Shown here in pieces: positions 9,276 to 16,998 of a stretch of 37,410 nt of DNA. A program made the translations under genes and the position numbers. The notes under the pieces were generated by a model that was given only the letters and a program-made list of their open reading frames with translations, did no database searches and was not told the DNA's origin. The stretch is taken from contig NZ_JAQVKA010000010.1 of NCBI RefSeq assembly GCF_028694895.1, positions 1 to 37,410 on the forward strand, written 5' to 3'. How positions within the stretch are numbered: the stretch's first letter is position 1; the number at the start of each line of letters is the position of its first letter. The stretch comes from Sulfurimonas sp. Lineage in GTDB: Bacteria > Campylobacterota > Campylobacteria > Campylobacterales > Sulfurimonadaceae.

Positions 9276-9986
9276 ATGGAAAATAAAATTGTACTCATTA
9301 CAGGAGCAAATGGTGGTTTAGGTACTGCTTTTATAAAGAAAATATTAGAGCTAAATCCAAGTAAAGTTTATTGCAGCGCTAGAGATATAAAAAGTTTAGA
9401 AAATATAAAATCTATAAGTGCTAAAATTGAAGCAATAGAGTTGGATATAGCGTCAAAAGAGTCCATAAAAAAAGTACTCTCAAAAATAGATAAGCTTGAC
9501 ATTCTTATCAATAATGCTGGTGTGAACTCAAATTCTAGACTATTTGATGATAGTTTTTTAGATATAGAAGTAAATTTAAAAGGAACTATTAATCTAACGC
9601 AGGCGCTTTTTGAAAAACTAAAAGCTTCAAAAGGCACAGTAGTCAATGTTACTTCAATAATTGCATTAGTAAACCTCCCAATCCTTGCAAACTACTCTAT
9701 ATCTAAAAGTGCCTTGCACTCATTCTCGCAAGCACTAAGAGCTGAGTTTGGGCTTTTTGACGGCGAAGTTTATGAAGTACTTCCCGGACCAATAGAGACA
9801 AAAATGACAGAAGGCTCGCCTATGCAAAAGGCACAACCAGAAAATATAGTTAATGTAGTTTTAACTTCTATGAAAAACAAAGAGTTTGAAATCTATCCTG
9901 ATGAATTTGCATTAATGGTAAAGCAAAGACTCAAAGATGGGCCTGAAAAACTTATAGAAGAGTTTTCTATGTCCATTCAAGGGTAG
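9276..9986 (+). CDS. Short-chain dehydrogenase/reductase (classical SDR)
   Basis: 236 residues. The Rossmann dinucleotide motif is TGANGGLG (9-16), with NNAG at 79-82. The catalytic residues are Ser127 (VVNVTSI), Tyr140 and Lys144 (YSISK), and GPIETKM near residue 169 closes the substrate site. It is a full NAD(P)(H)-dependent oxidoreductase; substrate specificity cannot be read. AAAAGGA before the ATG is a good SD. It lies between uvrB and a truncated haemoglobin gene, flanked by two copies of the uvrB 5' end, which suggests it was inserted here by recombination. Base composition does not obviously differ from its neighbours by eye. Confidence 0.9.
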   Translation: MENKIVLITGANGGLGTAFIKKILELNPSKVYCSARDIKSLENIKSISAKIEAIELDIASKESIKKVLSKIDKLDILINNAGVNSNSRLFDDSFLDIEVNLKGTINLTQALFEKLKASKGTVVNVTSIIALVNLPILANYSISKSALHSFSQALRAEFGLFDGEVYEVLPGPIETKMTEGSPMQKAQPENIVNVVLTSMKNKEFEIYPDEFALMVKQRLKDGPEKLIEEFSMSIQG

Positions 9987-9991
9987 ATTCA

Positions 9992-10033
9992 ACTTTAAAA
10001 TTTGCCTGAGTTTTCATTGGTGGAGTTATATCT
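9992..10033 (-). pseudogene. Decayed remnant of the uvrB 5' end (direct repeat B)
   Basis: On the minus strand the ATG at 10017 reads MKTQANFKV, against MKNQPNFKV for the real UvrB, and then diverges. The similarity also covers 16 non-coding bases upstream of the ATG, 36/42 identical in all. It begins five bases after the SDR stop. It cannot make a useful protein and is best read as the scar of a recombination or duplication event that placed the SDR gene beside uvrB. Confidence 0.82.
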
Positions 10034-10101
10034 TTATATTATGAGTAGGGTCGGTTTTATACAATCACAAAAAAGGTACTAAAGGTACTTTAACACATAA
10101 A

Positions 10102-10494
10102 ATGAAAGTAGAAAAGATGTTATATAATGAAGTTACAAAAGAAAACCTAAATAAGATGGTGCTTTTGTTTTATTCAAAAGTTTTAAAAGATATTGTTGTT
10201 GCTCCGTTTTTTATTGAAAAATTAGGAGACGATATGAAAAATGATAAATGGCGTCCTCATTTAGAGATATTAACAAATTTTTGGGCTTCCATCGCTCTTG
10301 GGGATAGTGCTTATAGAGGTAGCCCATTTGCTCCTCATCTAGATATCGAAGGTATCTCAAGAGAAGCATTTCAAGGCTGGTTGAGACTATTTTATGAAAC
10401 TCAAGATAGTATCTATGTCCCAGAAATCGCCGATTTTTTTAAAAATAGAAGCACGCTAATAGCTGGTAATTTCATGAGGAATTTAGGAGTTTAA
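10102..10494 (+). CDS. Group III truncated haemoglobin (Ctb-like)
   Basis: 130 residues. The haem-pocket residues of group III truncated globins are present: Tyr24 (B10, in LLFYSKV), His53 (E7, in WRPHLEI), the proximal His79 (F8, in PHLDI) and Trp93 (G8, in GWLRLF), plus FWASIALGD. Campylobacter Ctb has the same set and binds O2 very tightly; roles in O2 handling or nitrosative stress are proposed. The ATG at 10117 gives an N-terminus that lines up with Ctb as I remember it and may be the true start; neither has a clear SD. The last 12 bases overlap the tail of a convergent radical SAM gene. It lies about 9 kb from the nor genes, so co-regulation with them is only a possibility. Confidence 0.93.
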   Translation: MKVEKMLYNEVTKENLNKMVLLFYSKVLKDIVVAPFFIEKLGDDMKNDKWRPHLEILTNFWASIALGDSAYRGSPFAPHLDIEGISREAFQGWLRLFYETQDSIYVPEIADFFKNRSTLIAGNFMRNLGV

Positions 10495-11355
10495 AAACCT
10501 ATCTTTATAGCTACATTTTTTACAAAGCTCTTCAACTGCAATATTCTCTTTAAAACCGTCTATCATATCGGTTGCTCTTTTTGAGAAGAGTATATCTCTT
10601 AAACTCTGCTCATTAAGATTGCCAAGATTTATAACTCCATCGCCATCCAAGCAACATGGTACAACAGTGCCATTTGCTAGTATGCCAATATGTGAAGATA
10701 GCCCATAACAAGGTGCGTGAGAGTTGTGAGTGGACTCTAGTGAGGGCCATTCAAAATAGCTATCAAAGTTTAGTAGTACTTTTGGGGCAAGGCGCAGAGA
10801 TTTTATCTTCTCTTTATAGATAGTCTCAGTATCAATAGTTGTATTAAAAAAAGAGTTTAGTTTCTCAAATATGAGTTTATTATATGACTCTTCAGAATAG
10901 ATATCATCAAGATTCCAAAGACGAAGATTTATAAAAGGCTTGGAAAAGTCCTCTAGTTTTTGTGAGCAAACATCTAAAACATGCCCTATATACTCTTCAA
11001 AGCTAATGTTTAGACTATTTTTGTTGAAACTGTTTAGTGAGATGTTTAGTTGGCGAACTGCTTCATGAAAAAGTGTTTTAGCACTATGTTTAGAGAGATA
11101 GTAACCACTTGTTGTTAGCTCTACTTCAAAGTTGTATTTTTTAGCAATATCAAGATACTCATGTAAATTAGAGAGAAGCAGAGGGTCTCCCATCACATGA
11201 AAGGCTAGAGTCTTTGTATATGGAGTCAGTTCTTTGAGTGTTTTTTCAAAGAAATCAAGAGACATAGTTTTTGATGGATTTGCTTTTGGAGGGCAAAAAC
11301 TACAAGCAAGACCGCAAATATTTGTTACTTCAATATGGACACGATGAAACTGCAT
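10483..11355 (-). CDS. Radical SAM protein with SPASM-type C-terminus
   Basis: 290 residues. The radical SAM cluster motif is CGLACSFC (Cys14, Cys18, Cys21), followed by HVMGDPLL, the GGE-like SAM-binding strand. The C-terminus has further cysteines (216, 234, 235, 278, 281) in GTVVPCC and CKKCSYK, typical of SPASM or twitch domains that hold auxiliary iron-sulfur clusters. Such enzymes often modify peptides or tRNA, or mature enzymes. No precursor peptide is adjacent on the same strand; the divergent gene for a 43-residue secreted peptide starts 158 bases away, but it lacks features of a known substrate. The substrate is unknown. The tail overlaps the globin gene by 12 bases. Confidence 0.85.
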   Translation of the reverse strand: MQFHRVHIEVTNICGLACSFCPPKANPSKTMSLDFFEKTLKELTPYTKTLAFHVMGDPLLLSNLHEYLDIAKKYNFEVELTTSGYYLSKHSAKTLFHEAVRQLNISLNSFNKNSLNISFEEYIGHVLDVCSQKLEDFSKPFINLRLWNLDDIYSEESYNKLIFEKLNSFFNTTIDTETIYKEKIKSLRLAPKVLLNFDSYFEWPSLESTHNSHAPCYGLSSHIGILANGTVVPCCLDGDGVINLGNLNEQSLRDILFSKRATDMIDGFKENIAVEELCKKCSYKDRFLNS

Positions 11356-11454
11356 AAAGCTCCTTAATGATTTTGCAACTTTAGCATAAATAAATTAAAA
11401 CTTAAAAGAAAGAAATAATTATAAAGCTACAAGTAATTTAAAAGTTAAATCGGA

Positions 11455-11460
11455 TAAAAT
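11455..11460 (+). promoter_or_regulatory. Putative -10 box for the small secreted peptide gene
   Basis: GATAAAAT lies 54 bases before the start, in an AT-rich stretch. A short hairpin (AGAGCG/CGTTCT, 11480-11496) would lie in the leader RNA. Confidence 0.35.
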
Positions 11461-11513
11461 TTCTCTGATTTAAAAATTTAGAGCGTAACGCGTTCTTACC
11501 AAAGGATACAAGC

Positions 11514-11645
11514 ATGAAAAAGATTATTTTATTAATCGCATTAACTCTAGGTGCCCTACAAGCTGATAATATCGTTCATTACGATGTAAAAGAGGCTAGT
11601 ACTACAGTTAGTAAACCGAATCACCCGACAACAGATATTTATTAA
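11514..11645 (+). CDS. Small secreted peptide, 43 residues, unknown function
   Basis: Starts at an ATG with AAAGGA eight bases upstream. It begins MKKIILLIALTLGALQA, a clear signal peptide with likely cleavage after LQA, and leaves a mature peptide of about 26 residues (DNIVHYDVKEA and onward, ending HPTTDIY). There is no cysteine, no lipobox and no second hydrophobic stretch, so it should be soluble in the periplasm or exported. It is the only likely gene in the 362-base space 11356-11717; the rest holds the promoter region and a hairpin (11670-11700). I recognise no family. The strong SD and clean signal peptide make it likely real. Confidence 0.6.
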   Translation: MKKIILLIALTLGALQADNIVHYDVKEASTTVSKPNHPTTDIY

Positions 11646-11669
11646 TATCTAAAAATTTTATTTCTCCTT

Positions 11670-11700
11670 CTAAAATAGGTCTTACAGTGGCCTGTTTTAG
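11670..11700. terminator. Hairpin between the small peptide gene and corA
   Basis: CTAAAATAGGTC pairs with GGCCTGTTTTAG (12 bp, two G-U pairs) around a 7-base loop. It lies 25 bases after the peptide stop and 18 bases beyond the corA stop. No U-run follows directly on either strand, so it may be a processing or stability element rather than a classic terminator. Confidence 0.4.
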
Positions 11701-11717
11701 TGACTTACCCACCTTTT

Positions 11718-12500
11718 TTAAATTTTCTTCTTTACAAAATATATAACTCCAAACATAATAACTGATAAATATATCATGAAAATTGCAACGCTGTTTGTTC
11801 CTGATGCCCCATCTGAAAAAGGAAGGCCGCTTGTATTCATTCCAAAAAAACCTACAACCAAATTTAGTGGTAAAAAAATCGCAGAGATTATCGTTAAAAT
11901 ATAGATTAGATGATTCATTCTTTCGTTTGTTTGTGCATGATGAAAATTATAAAGATAGTCTAGTTTTGATAGTTGCAGTTTTGCTGAGTTAAGAGTTCTC
12001 TCTAGATGCTCATGTAAATCCATATAGTGATTGATAGGAAATTTTTTAGTATCTGTATAATACTCAATCATTTTATCCATCGTTGAAGATGCGTGCATAA
12101 GTACACGTTCTACTCTCACAATATTGCGTTTAAGTTCAAGCCATTTGTTTATAAAAGATTTTTGTGTTTTGTTTAGGTAAAGTGCTTCTTCCATATCGAC
12201 AATCAAATCACGATATGTTTCAAAAGATTTAAGCAGATTATCTATTATCGTGTCTAACATTTTATATGGTGCTTCAAAGCGATTTCCAAGCTCTTCAAAA
12301 ATATCTTTTTCTCTAGTGTAGATATAACTATTATCACTTGTGATGATAAATCCTATAGAGATTAACTCAAGTTTTTTATCTATAATAGGTAATCTTACTA
12401 TCAACATATCGTAGTTATCGTTTTCATCAAATATGGAGGGATGCATAGGATTTTTTAAGTCATCTAAATGAAGATCATCTAGCAATTTAACTATATTCAT
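11718..12500 (-). CDS. corA: CorA-family divalent cation channel, short form
   Basis: 260 residues, shorter than the usual 316-350, mainly in the N-terminal soluble domain. A long helical region (about 90-190) leads to two membrane helices, with the diagnostic GMN selectivity motif in VGFFGMNTSGLPF between them and a lysine-rich KKK tail. CorA channels carry Mg2+ (or Co2+ and Ni2+) down the membrane potential as pentamers; related ZntB proteins move Zn2+. AAGGA six bases before the ATG is a good SD. It is the last gene of the minus-strand run from 17424, starting 16 bases after the MscS gene. Confidence 0.87.
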   Translation of the reverse strand: MNIVKLLDDLHLDDLKNPMHPSIFDENDNYDMLIVRLPIIDKKLELISIGFIITSDNSYIYTREKDIFEELGNRFEAPYKMLDTIIDNLLKSFETYRDLIVDMEEALYLNKTQKSFINKWLELKRNIVRVERVLMHASSTMDKMIEYYTDTKKFPINHYMDLHEHLERTLNSAKLQLSKLDYLYNFHHAQTNERMNHLIYILTIISAIFLPLNLVVGFFGMNTSGLPFSDGASGTNSVAIFMIYLSVIMFGVIYFVKKKI

Positions 12501-12516
12501 GCTATATCCTTATGGT

Positions 12517-13947
12517 TTAATTTGAGCAAAATTCAACTCCATTTTCTTGTAATCTTTTTACAATTTTTTGGCTTAATTGAGATTTTAGCTCCATAATGTG
12601 GTGGTATGGAGCAGCGTACCAAATATATAGAATAAAACATGACGTCTTAGTATCGGGAACAAAATGGATACGAGGCCTAAACTCTCTAGAGCGCATATCA
12701 TATCTCCTTCTTAGACTTGAAAACTGTTTTGAAGCGACTTCCATGTATTTTCCAACGCTCTCATATGTTATCTCTGTTACCAACTCTTCTATTTTTTTTG
12801 TATCAGCATTAAAAGGGATTTTAAACTCTATAAGATCATAGATAGTCTTCATTCTATCATGTGTATAGTTATAAACATAATTTGTTACAAAAAAATTGTT
12901 TGGTATAAAAACAGTTCTTCCTGAGCGTTTTAACTCTAGGGCAGTCGTGTTGTTTATGCTTTCATAAAGTGTAACTTGAAATAGTGAGATGTTTATAATC
13001 TCTCCTATGATTTGGTTATTGTTTACTTGTATAAGAATTCTATCTCCAACTTTTATAAAGTTTCCAAAGGAGAGTTGAAACCAAGTTGCTATACTTTGAA
13101 GGTACTCTTTCATACTGATAGTTATTGCTGCTGCTATCACACCAATAAGCGTTGCGGCATAAATAATGTTACTGATATTGAAAATAATCAACATAAGTAA
13201 AACAAGAAGAAAAAAGATAATGTTTAGCACTCGCTTTAATCTAAAGAGTCTATCTTCGTTATCTATTTTTTTTGTTATAAAGTATTTGAGAAGATTAAAA
13301 AGAATAAAAATTAAAATTAAAATTGCAATTTTAATCATATAAATTGGAAGTTGAGTCTGTTTGAAAGCCGCTAATTCGCTAAGATATCTCTGTTTTGTAC
13401 GCTTTAAAACCTCTTCTTTATTATCCAAGAGTCCTCTTGCATTTTCAAAAAAATCTAATGCTTTTTTTAGCTGATACTCTTTAAAAAAATCTCTACTCTC
13501 TAAAGCTTCGCTCGCTTGTAACTCTTTTTCTAAGAAGGTAACTGCATCGTCAAACTCTTGTTTTAAGATTTTTAAACGTTGAGTTTGTATGTTGAATTTG
13601 CTCTTTAGACTTGTAAATAAATACTCTATTAGCCCTATATCCTTGGCATCTTCAACAGTGATTTTCTCTAGCAGTGTATCAAAAGATTGAGGGAGTTCAT
13701 CTAGTATTTTCTTTTTACTAGTTTGAAGTTGAAGCAGTTGATTTAACTCTATTTTTTTCTTAGGACCCGCTTCTCTTATACTTCTCTCTATAGCTTGAAT
13801 CTCGCCATCAAGGGCTTGGGCCTTTAGCTGATTATTATATGTTTGTAGCCATATGTTTTTTTCTTTTTCAAAATATAAAAAATCTTCAGCATTTAAAAGA
13901 GATAACAAAAAACTAAAGCCAACTATAAAATACGCTATTTTTTTCAT
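12517..13947 (-). CDS. MscS-family mechanosensitive channel with periplasmic coiled-coil domain
   Basis: About 476 residues from the ATG at 13947, chosen because GGAG lies six bases upstream and the product then begins with a signal peptide (MKKIAYFIVGFSFLLSLLNA). An ATG at 13959 is also open. A periplasmic helical region (about 22-200) precedes three membrane helices and the MscS core: a glycine/alanine-rich pore helix (AATLIGVIAAAITISMKEYL), then FGNFIKVGDRI and FIPNNFFVTNYV for the beta domain. MscS channels release solutes on hypo-osmotic shock. The extended N-terminus is like MscK or YbdG-type relatives. It follows the M42-like peptidase gene with a 14-base gap. Confidence 0.87.
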   Translation of the reverse strand: MKKIAYFIVGFSFLLSLLNAEDFLYFEKEKNIWLQTYNNQLKAQALDGEIQAIERSIREAGPKKKIELNQLLQLQTSKKKILDELPQSFDTLLEKITVEDAKDIGLIEYLFTSLKSKFNIQTQRLKILKQEFDDAVTFLEKELQASEALESRDFFKEYQLKKALDFFENARGLLDNKEEVLKRTKQRYLSELAAFKQTQLPIYMIKIAILILIFILFNLLKYFITKKIDNEDRLFRLKRVLNIIFFLLVLLMLIIFNISNIIYAATLIGVIAAAITISMKEYLQSIATWFQLSFGNFIKVGDRILIQVNNNQIIGEIINISLFQVTLYESINNTTALELKRSGRTVFIPNNFFVTNYVYNYTHDRMKTIYDLIEFKIPFNADTKKIEELVTEITYESVGKYMEVASKQFSSLRRRYDMRSREFRPRIHFVPDTKTSCFILYIWYAAPYHHIMELKSQLSQKIVKRLQENGVEFCSN

Positions 13948-13961
13948 CAAACGCTCCATAC

Positions 13962-14993
13962 TTATGAAATATAAATTTCTTTTAAAACCTTTATCATACT
14001 CTCAACTGCTCTTTTTGTAGTTGTTTCATTAACTGTATGATAACCAATAGTTGGAATCTGGAGTGTTGTGCCCTGAATCTCGCCTTTTGTTGCAAAAATC
14101 AATCTTCCAAGTTCAGTAGTTCCAAGAGAGCTAATAGTTCTGTTTTTTTGCATTTTATTTTTTAAGTATGTATCTTTGAAGTTGAACTTTATCTTCTCTT
14201 TGATAGCTATTTTTTTTATTTTATCTTTAAGAGGAGATCTAAAAACTGCATTTGAATCTCTATGTCTTAGAACTATATCTATATTTCTAAGTTCCTCTAG
14301 TGTCGGGTAAGGACTAGTGTCTAGAACCAAAAGCTCATTGGTTTTTATATCAAAGCGTCTAAACCACTCCAATAAAAATCTCCAACTTCGCCCCGCCTCT
14401 TCAGACGCTGTAAAAAAAGCTGTACCTTGATAACCTATGGCATACATGTAGATAATCATTGCAACACTTATTACATTATCTAACTGTGCAGAGATTAAAT
14501 CATCTTTAATGTCGAGCTTATCCATAAATGCTATTGGCATCCCAGGTGTAAGATAATCAAAACCGTCAATTTTAAAAATAATGTTGTTTCTTCTCTGGCA
14601 AAGATAAGCTTCTTTTATAGAGCCAAGGCCTAAATATGTGCCAGACCATGGTTGGTAAGCTTGAACTTTTTCATCAACAAATCTAGCTGTAAAGTTGTGT
14701 AAAAGTTGCTCTGAATTTGAATCTCCTGTTAAGTCCGCTTTGTTTTTTGCGATAAATGCAGCGTATTGAAACTCATTATGTCCCGTACAAACAAGACCAT
14801 GTCTATCAGAGTGCGCTGAAATATATCCACGCTCTGGGTTGTCTCCTTTTGCTACTAAAACACCATCATAGTATTCAACTGTAATTCCACGCTCTTCAAG
14901 CTCTCTTTTTATAAACATAAAAAATGGCTGTTCAGCACCTACAACGCTTGGTATTCTTATTAGTTGTTTTAATATATCGTAAAAAAGTTCCAT
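13962..14993 (-). CDS. M42/M20-like metallopeptidase
   Basis: 343 residues. Metal and catalytic residues of the MH-clan aminopeptidases are visible: SAHSDRHG (His61, Asp63), AQLDNVISVA (bridging Asp172), TASEEAG (Glu198/199), LDTS (Asp225) and a late GYHTVNETT (final His ligand). M42 and M20 enzymes are cytosolic di-zinc aminopeptidases or dipeptidases. No signal peptide is seen. It starts two bases after the stop of the M14/AstE-like gene, in a run with RimK. A plausible role is trimming peptides made or modified by that ligase, but this is inference. It could also be a general aminopeptidase. Confidence 0.8.
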   Translation of the reverse strand: MELFYDILKQLIRIPSVVGAEQPFFMFIKRELEERGITVEYYDGVLVAKGDNPERGYISAHSDRHGLVCTGHNEFQYAAFIAKNKADLTGDSNSEQLLHNFTARFVDEKVQAYQPWSGTYLGLGSIKEAYLCQRRNNIIFKIDGFDYLTPGMPIAFMDKLDIKDDLISAQLDNVISVAMIIYMYAIGYQGTAFFTASEEAGRSWRFLLEWFRRFDIKTNELLVLDTSPYPTLEELRNIDIVLRHRDSNAVFRSPLKDKIKKIAIKEKIKFNFKDTYLKNKMQKNRTISSLGTTELGRLIFATKGEIQGTTLQIPTIGYHTVNETTTKRAVESMIKVLKEIYIS

Positions 14994-14995
14994 GA

Positions 14996-16048
14996 TTATT
15001 CTATTATCTCTTCATTATTTAGTTCAAAAAATTCACTAAGCTCAATTGTATTTTCATTAAAGTGCTCGATTCTATCTTCGGCAACTTCAAGATTTCTAAA
15101 TTTTGCAATGTGAAAAACAGCATCACCTTCTTGTACGAGAGGAATCTCAGATTTGCCAATGATTACTCCATCAAATGGCGCTCTTAACTCAAAACTATTA
15201 TCTCCAATAGCTTCATCAATAAATGCAATTAGCTCATCTTTGCGTACAGTGTCGCCCAAAGCCTTGATTGTTCTTAGCATACCACTCTCAATGGAACGTA
15301 TCCACTGGCTACTTTTTGTAACAAGAGGGTTTTTCTTCTCAGTTTTTTTTATTATTTTTGGAAGCATACCGCTCTCTCTAAGCACATTTATTATCCCATT
15401 TACACCGATTCTAATGCACTTCTCATCAAACCTTAACGCTTCTCCTGCTTCGTATAAAAGTATAGGAATCCCCTCATCTTGTGCAACAGCTCGAAGTGAG
15501 CCATCTCTTACTTCAGAGTGCAAAATAACAGGTGCTTGAAATGCTTTTGCAAGGTTAAATGTATAACTGTTATCTATATTTGTTCTTATATGAGGAAGGT
15601 TTGATTTGTGGATGGAAGCGGTATGTAAATCTATACCTAAATCACATCTTCGCACTATTTCATCAAAAAATATTTTAGCAACTCTACTAGCCAAGGAGCC
15701 ATGAGTGCTCCCTGGAAAACTTCTGTTTAGATCTCTTCTATCAGGCAAATATCTAGATAAGGTCATGATTCCATAAATATTGACGATTGGAACAAGGATA
15801 ATCGTGCCATGTATCTTTTTTAAAATGGCTAATTTTCGAAGACGTCTTATAATCTCTATACCATTTAGCTCATCTCCATGAATAGCGGCACTTATAAAAA
15901 TAGTTGGGCCACTCTTTTTTCCTCTTATGACGTGAATAGGAAGTTTTGTCGGTGTATTGTAGAGGTTTGGGAGTTCGAGGTTTATGCTAAGAGACGCCCC
16001 CAGTGGTATCTCTTGCCCATATAAAATAAGTTTTGCGCTAGATGACAA
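14996..16048 (-). CDS. Succinylglutamate desuccinylase/aspartoacylase-type M14 metallohydrolase
   Basis: 350 residues from a TTG start at 16048, supported by GGAG five bases upstream; no nearby ATG exists. The zinc site is HGDE (His57, Glu60) with His142 in DLHT; PDRRDLNRSFPG (about 102-113) binds the substrate carboxylate, and LLYEAGEA holds the likely general base. The C-terminal ~90 residues (DTVRKDELIAFI, FDGVIIG) look like a lipoyl/biotinyl-type beta-barrel extension often seen in this family. Members remove a terminal acyl or amino-acid unit. The start abuts the rimK stop. A glutamate-removing carboxypeptidase acting against RimK is possible. Confidence 0.85.
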   Translation of the reverse strand: MSSSAKLILYGQEIPLGASLSINLELPNLYNTPTKLPIHVIRGKKSGPTIFISAAIHGDELNGIEIIRRLRKLAILKKIHGTIILVPIVNIYGIMTLSRYLPDRRDLNRSFPGSTHGSLASRVAKIFFDEIVRRCDLGIDLHTASIHKSNLPHIRTNIDNSYTFNLAKAFQAPVILHSEVRDGSLRAVAQDEGIPILLYEAGEALRFDEKCIRIGVNGIINVLRESGMLPKIIKKTEKKNPLVTKSSQWIRSIESGMLRTIKALGDTVRKDELIAFIDEAIGDNSFELRAPFDGVIIGKSEIPLVQEGDAVFHIAKFRNLEVAEDRIEHFNENTIELSEFFELNNEEIIE

Positions 16049-16981
16049 TTAAGCTCCAATGCTATCTTTTTTAATTTTTCTTTTTTCTGGGTTTATTTCG
16101 CTCTTTGGACGTATGTTTTTTGCAATATACTCCATGATTTTTCCAGCAATATCAATCTTTGTAGATTTTTCAATTCCTTCTAATCCAGGAGAGGAGTTTA
16201 CCTCCATAACAAGTGGTCCTCTGTTTGATTGAATCATATCAACTCCGCAGATTCCAAGACCCATAGACTTTGCGGCTGCTAGAGCTGTATCTTTCTCTTT
16301 CTTTGTAAGTTTATGTGCTGTTGCAGTTCCGCCTTGATGAAGGTTTGATCTAAAATCTCCCTCAGCGCCTTGACGTTTCATGGCACCTACAATTTTTCCA
16401 TCAACGATAAATACTCTTATATCTGCTCCGCCAGCTTCTTCTATATACTCTTGAACAAGTAGATTTACATCCATTCCATAAAAAGCGTCCAAAACAGATT
16501 TAGCAGCTTTTTCACTATCCACTAAAACAACACCAACTCCTTGAGTGCCCTCTAGTATCTTAAGAACAAGTGGAGCACCGCCGCTTAGGGCTATTACGTC
16601 TTTTGCATTTGATTTGTTCGAGGCAAAAACTGTTTTTGGCATATCAACACCATTTTTGGAGAGTATTTGAAGACTTCTAAGTTTATCCCTACTTCTTTTT
16701 ATAGCCAAAGAACCTGTTGTGCTAAAGACATCCATCATCTCAAAGTGTCTTACCATCGCAGTTCCAAAAAATGTTCTACTAGCACCAATCCTTGGGATAA
16801 TAGCATCAGGAGTTGGGAGCTCTTTTCCTAAATAATTTACTTTTAATTCATCTTTCATTATCTCAATGCTGCATTTTAGGTAGTCTATAACCCTTACTTC
16901 CCAGCCTCTCTGCTCAGCTGCTTGAACTAATCTCTTTGTTGAATATAACTCTTTATTTCTTGATAATACGTAAATTTTCAT
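16049..16981 (-). CDS. rimK: RimK-type ATP-grasp alpha-L-glutamate ligase
   Basis: 310 residues. The N-terminal RimK fold (MKIYVLSRNKELYSTKRL) is followed by the ATP-grasp core: LKILEGTQGVGV, the loop GDFRSNLHQGG, and VMEVNSSPGLEGIE with the metal-binding acidic and Asn residues. RimK adds glutamates to the C-terminus of ribosomal protein S6 and can make free poly-alpha-glutamate. A lysine-rich tail (KRKIKKDS) extends the C-terminus. It follows the retropepsin-like protease gene by 17 bases and abuts the M14-type hydrolase gene, a combination known from other RimK loci. Whether S6 is the target here cannot be seen. Confidence 0.94.
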   Translation of the reverse strand: MKIYVLSRNKELYSTKRLVQAAEQRGWEVRVIDYLKCSIEIMKDELKVNYLGKELPTPDAIIPRIGASRTFFGTAMVRHFEMMDVFSTTGSLAIKRSRDKLRSLQILSKNGVDMPKTVFASNKSNAKDVIALSGGAPLVLKILEGTQGVGVVLVDSEKAAKSVLDAFYGMDVNLLVQEYIEEAGGADIRVFIVDGKIVGAMKRQGAEGDFRSNLHQGGTATAHKLTKKEKDTALAAAKSMGLGICGVDMIQSNRGPLVMEVNSSPGLEGIEKSTKIDIAGKIMEYIAKNIRPKSEINPEKRKIKKDSIGA

Positions 16982-16998
16982 CTTCTGCTTCTTTAGGT

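Noticed and set aside
10072-10089. Tandem copy of AAAGGTACT before the globin gene
   Set aside because: Only two 9-base units; no array and no link to a known regulator.
15153-15539. Long open frame (128 codons) on the plus strand within the M14-like gene
   Set aside because: It is antisense to a gene with clear zinc-site motifs and has low-complexity Ser/Leu composition typical of shadow frames.
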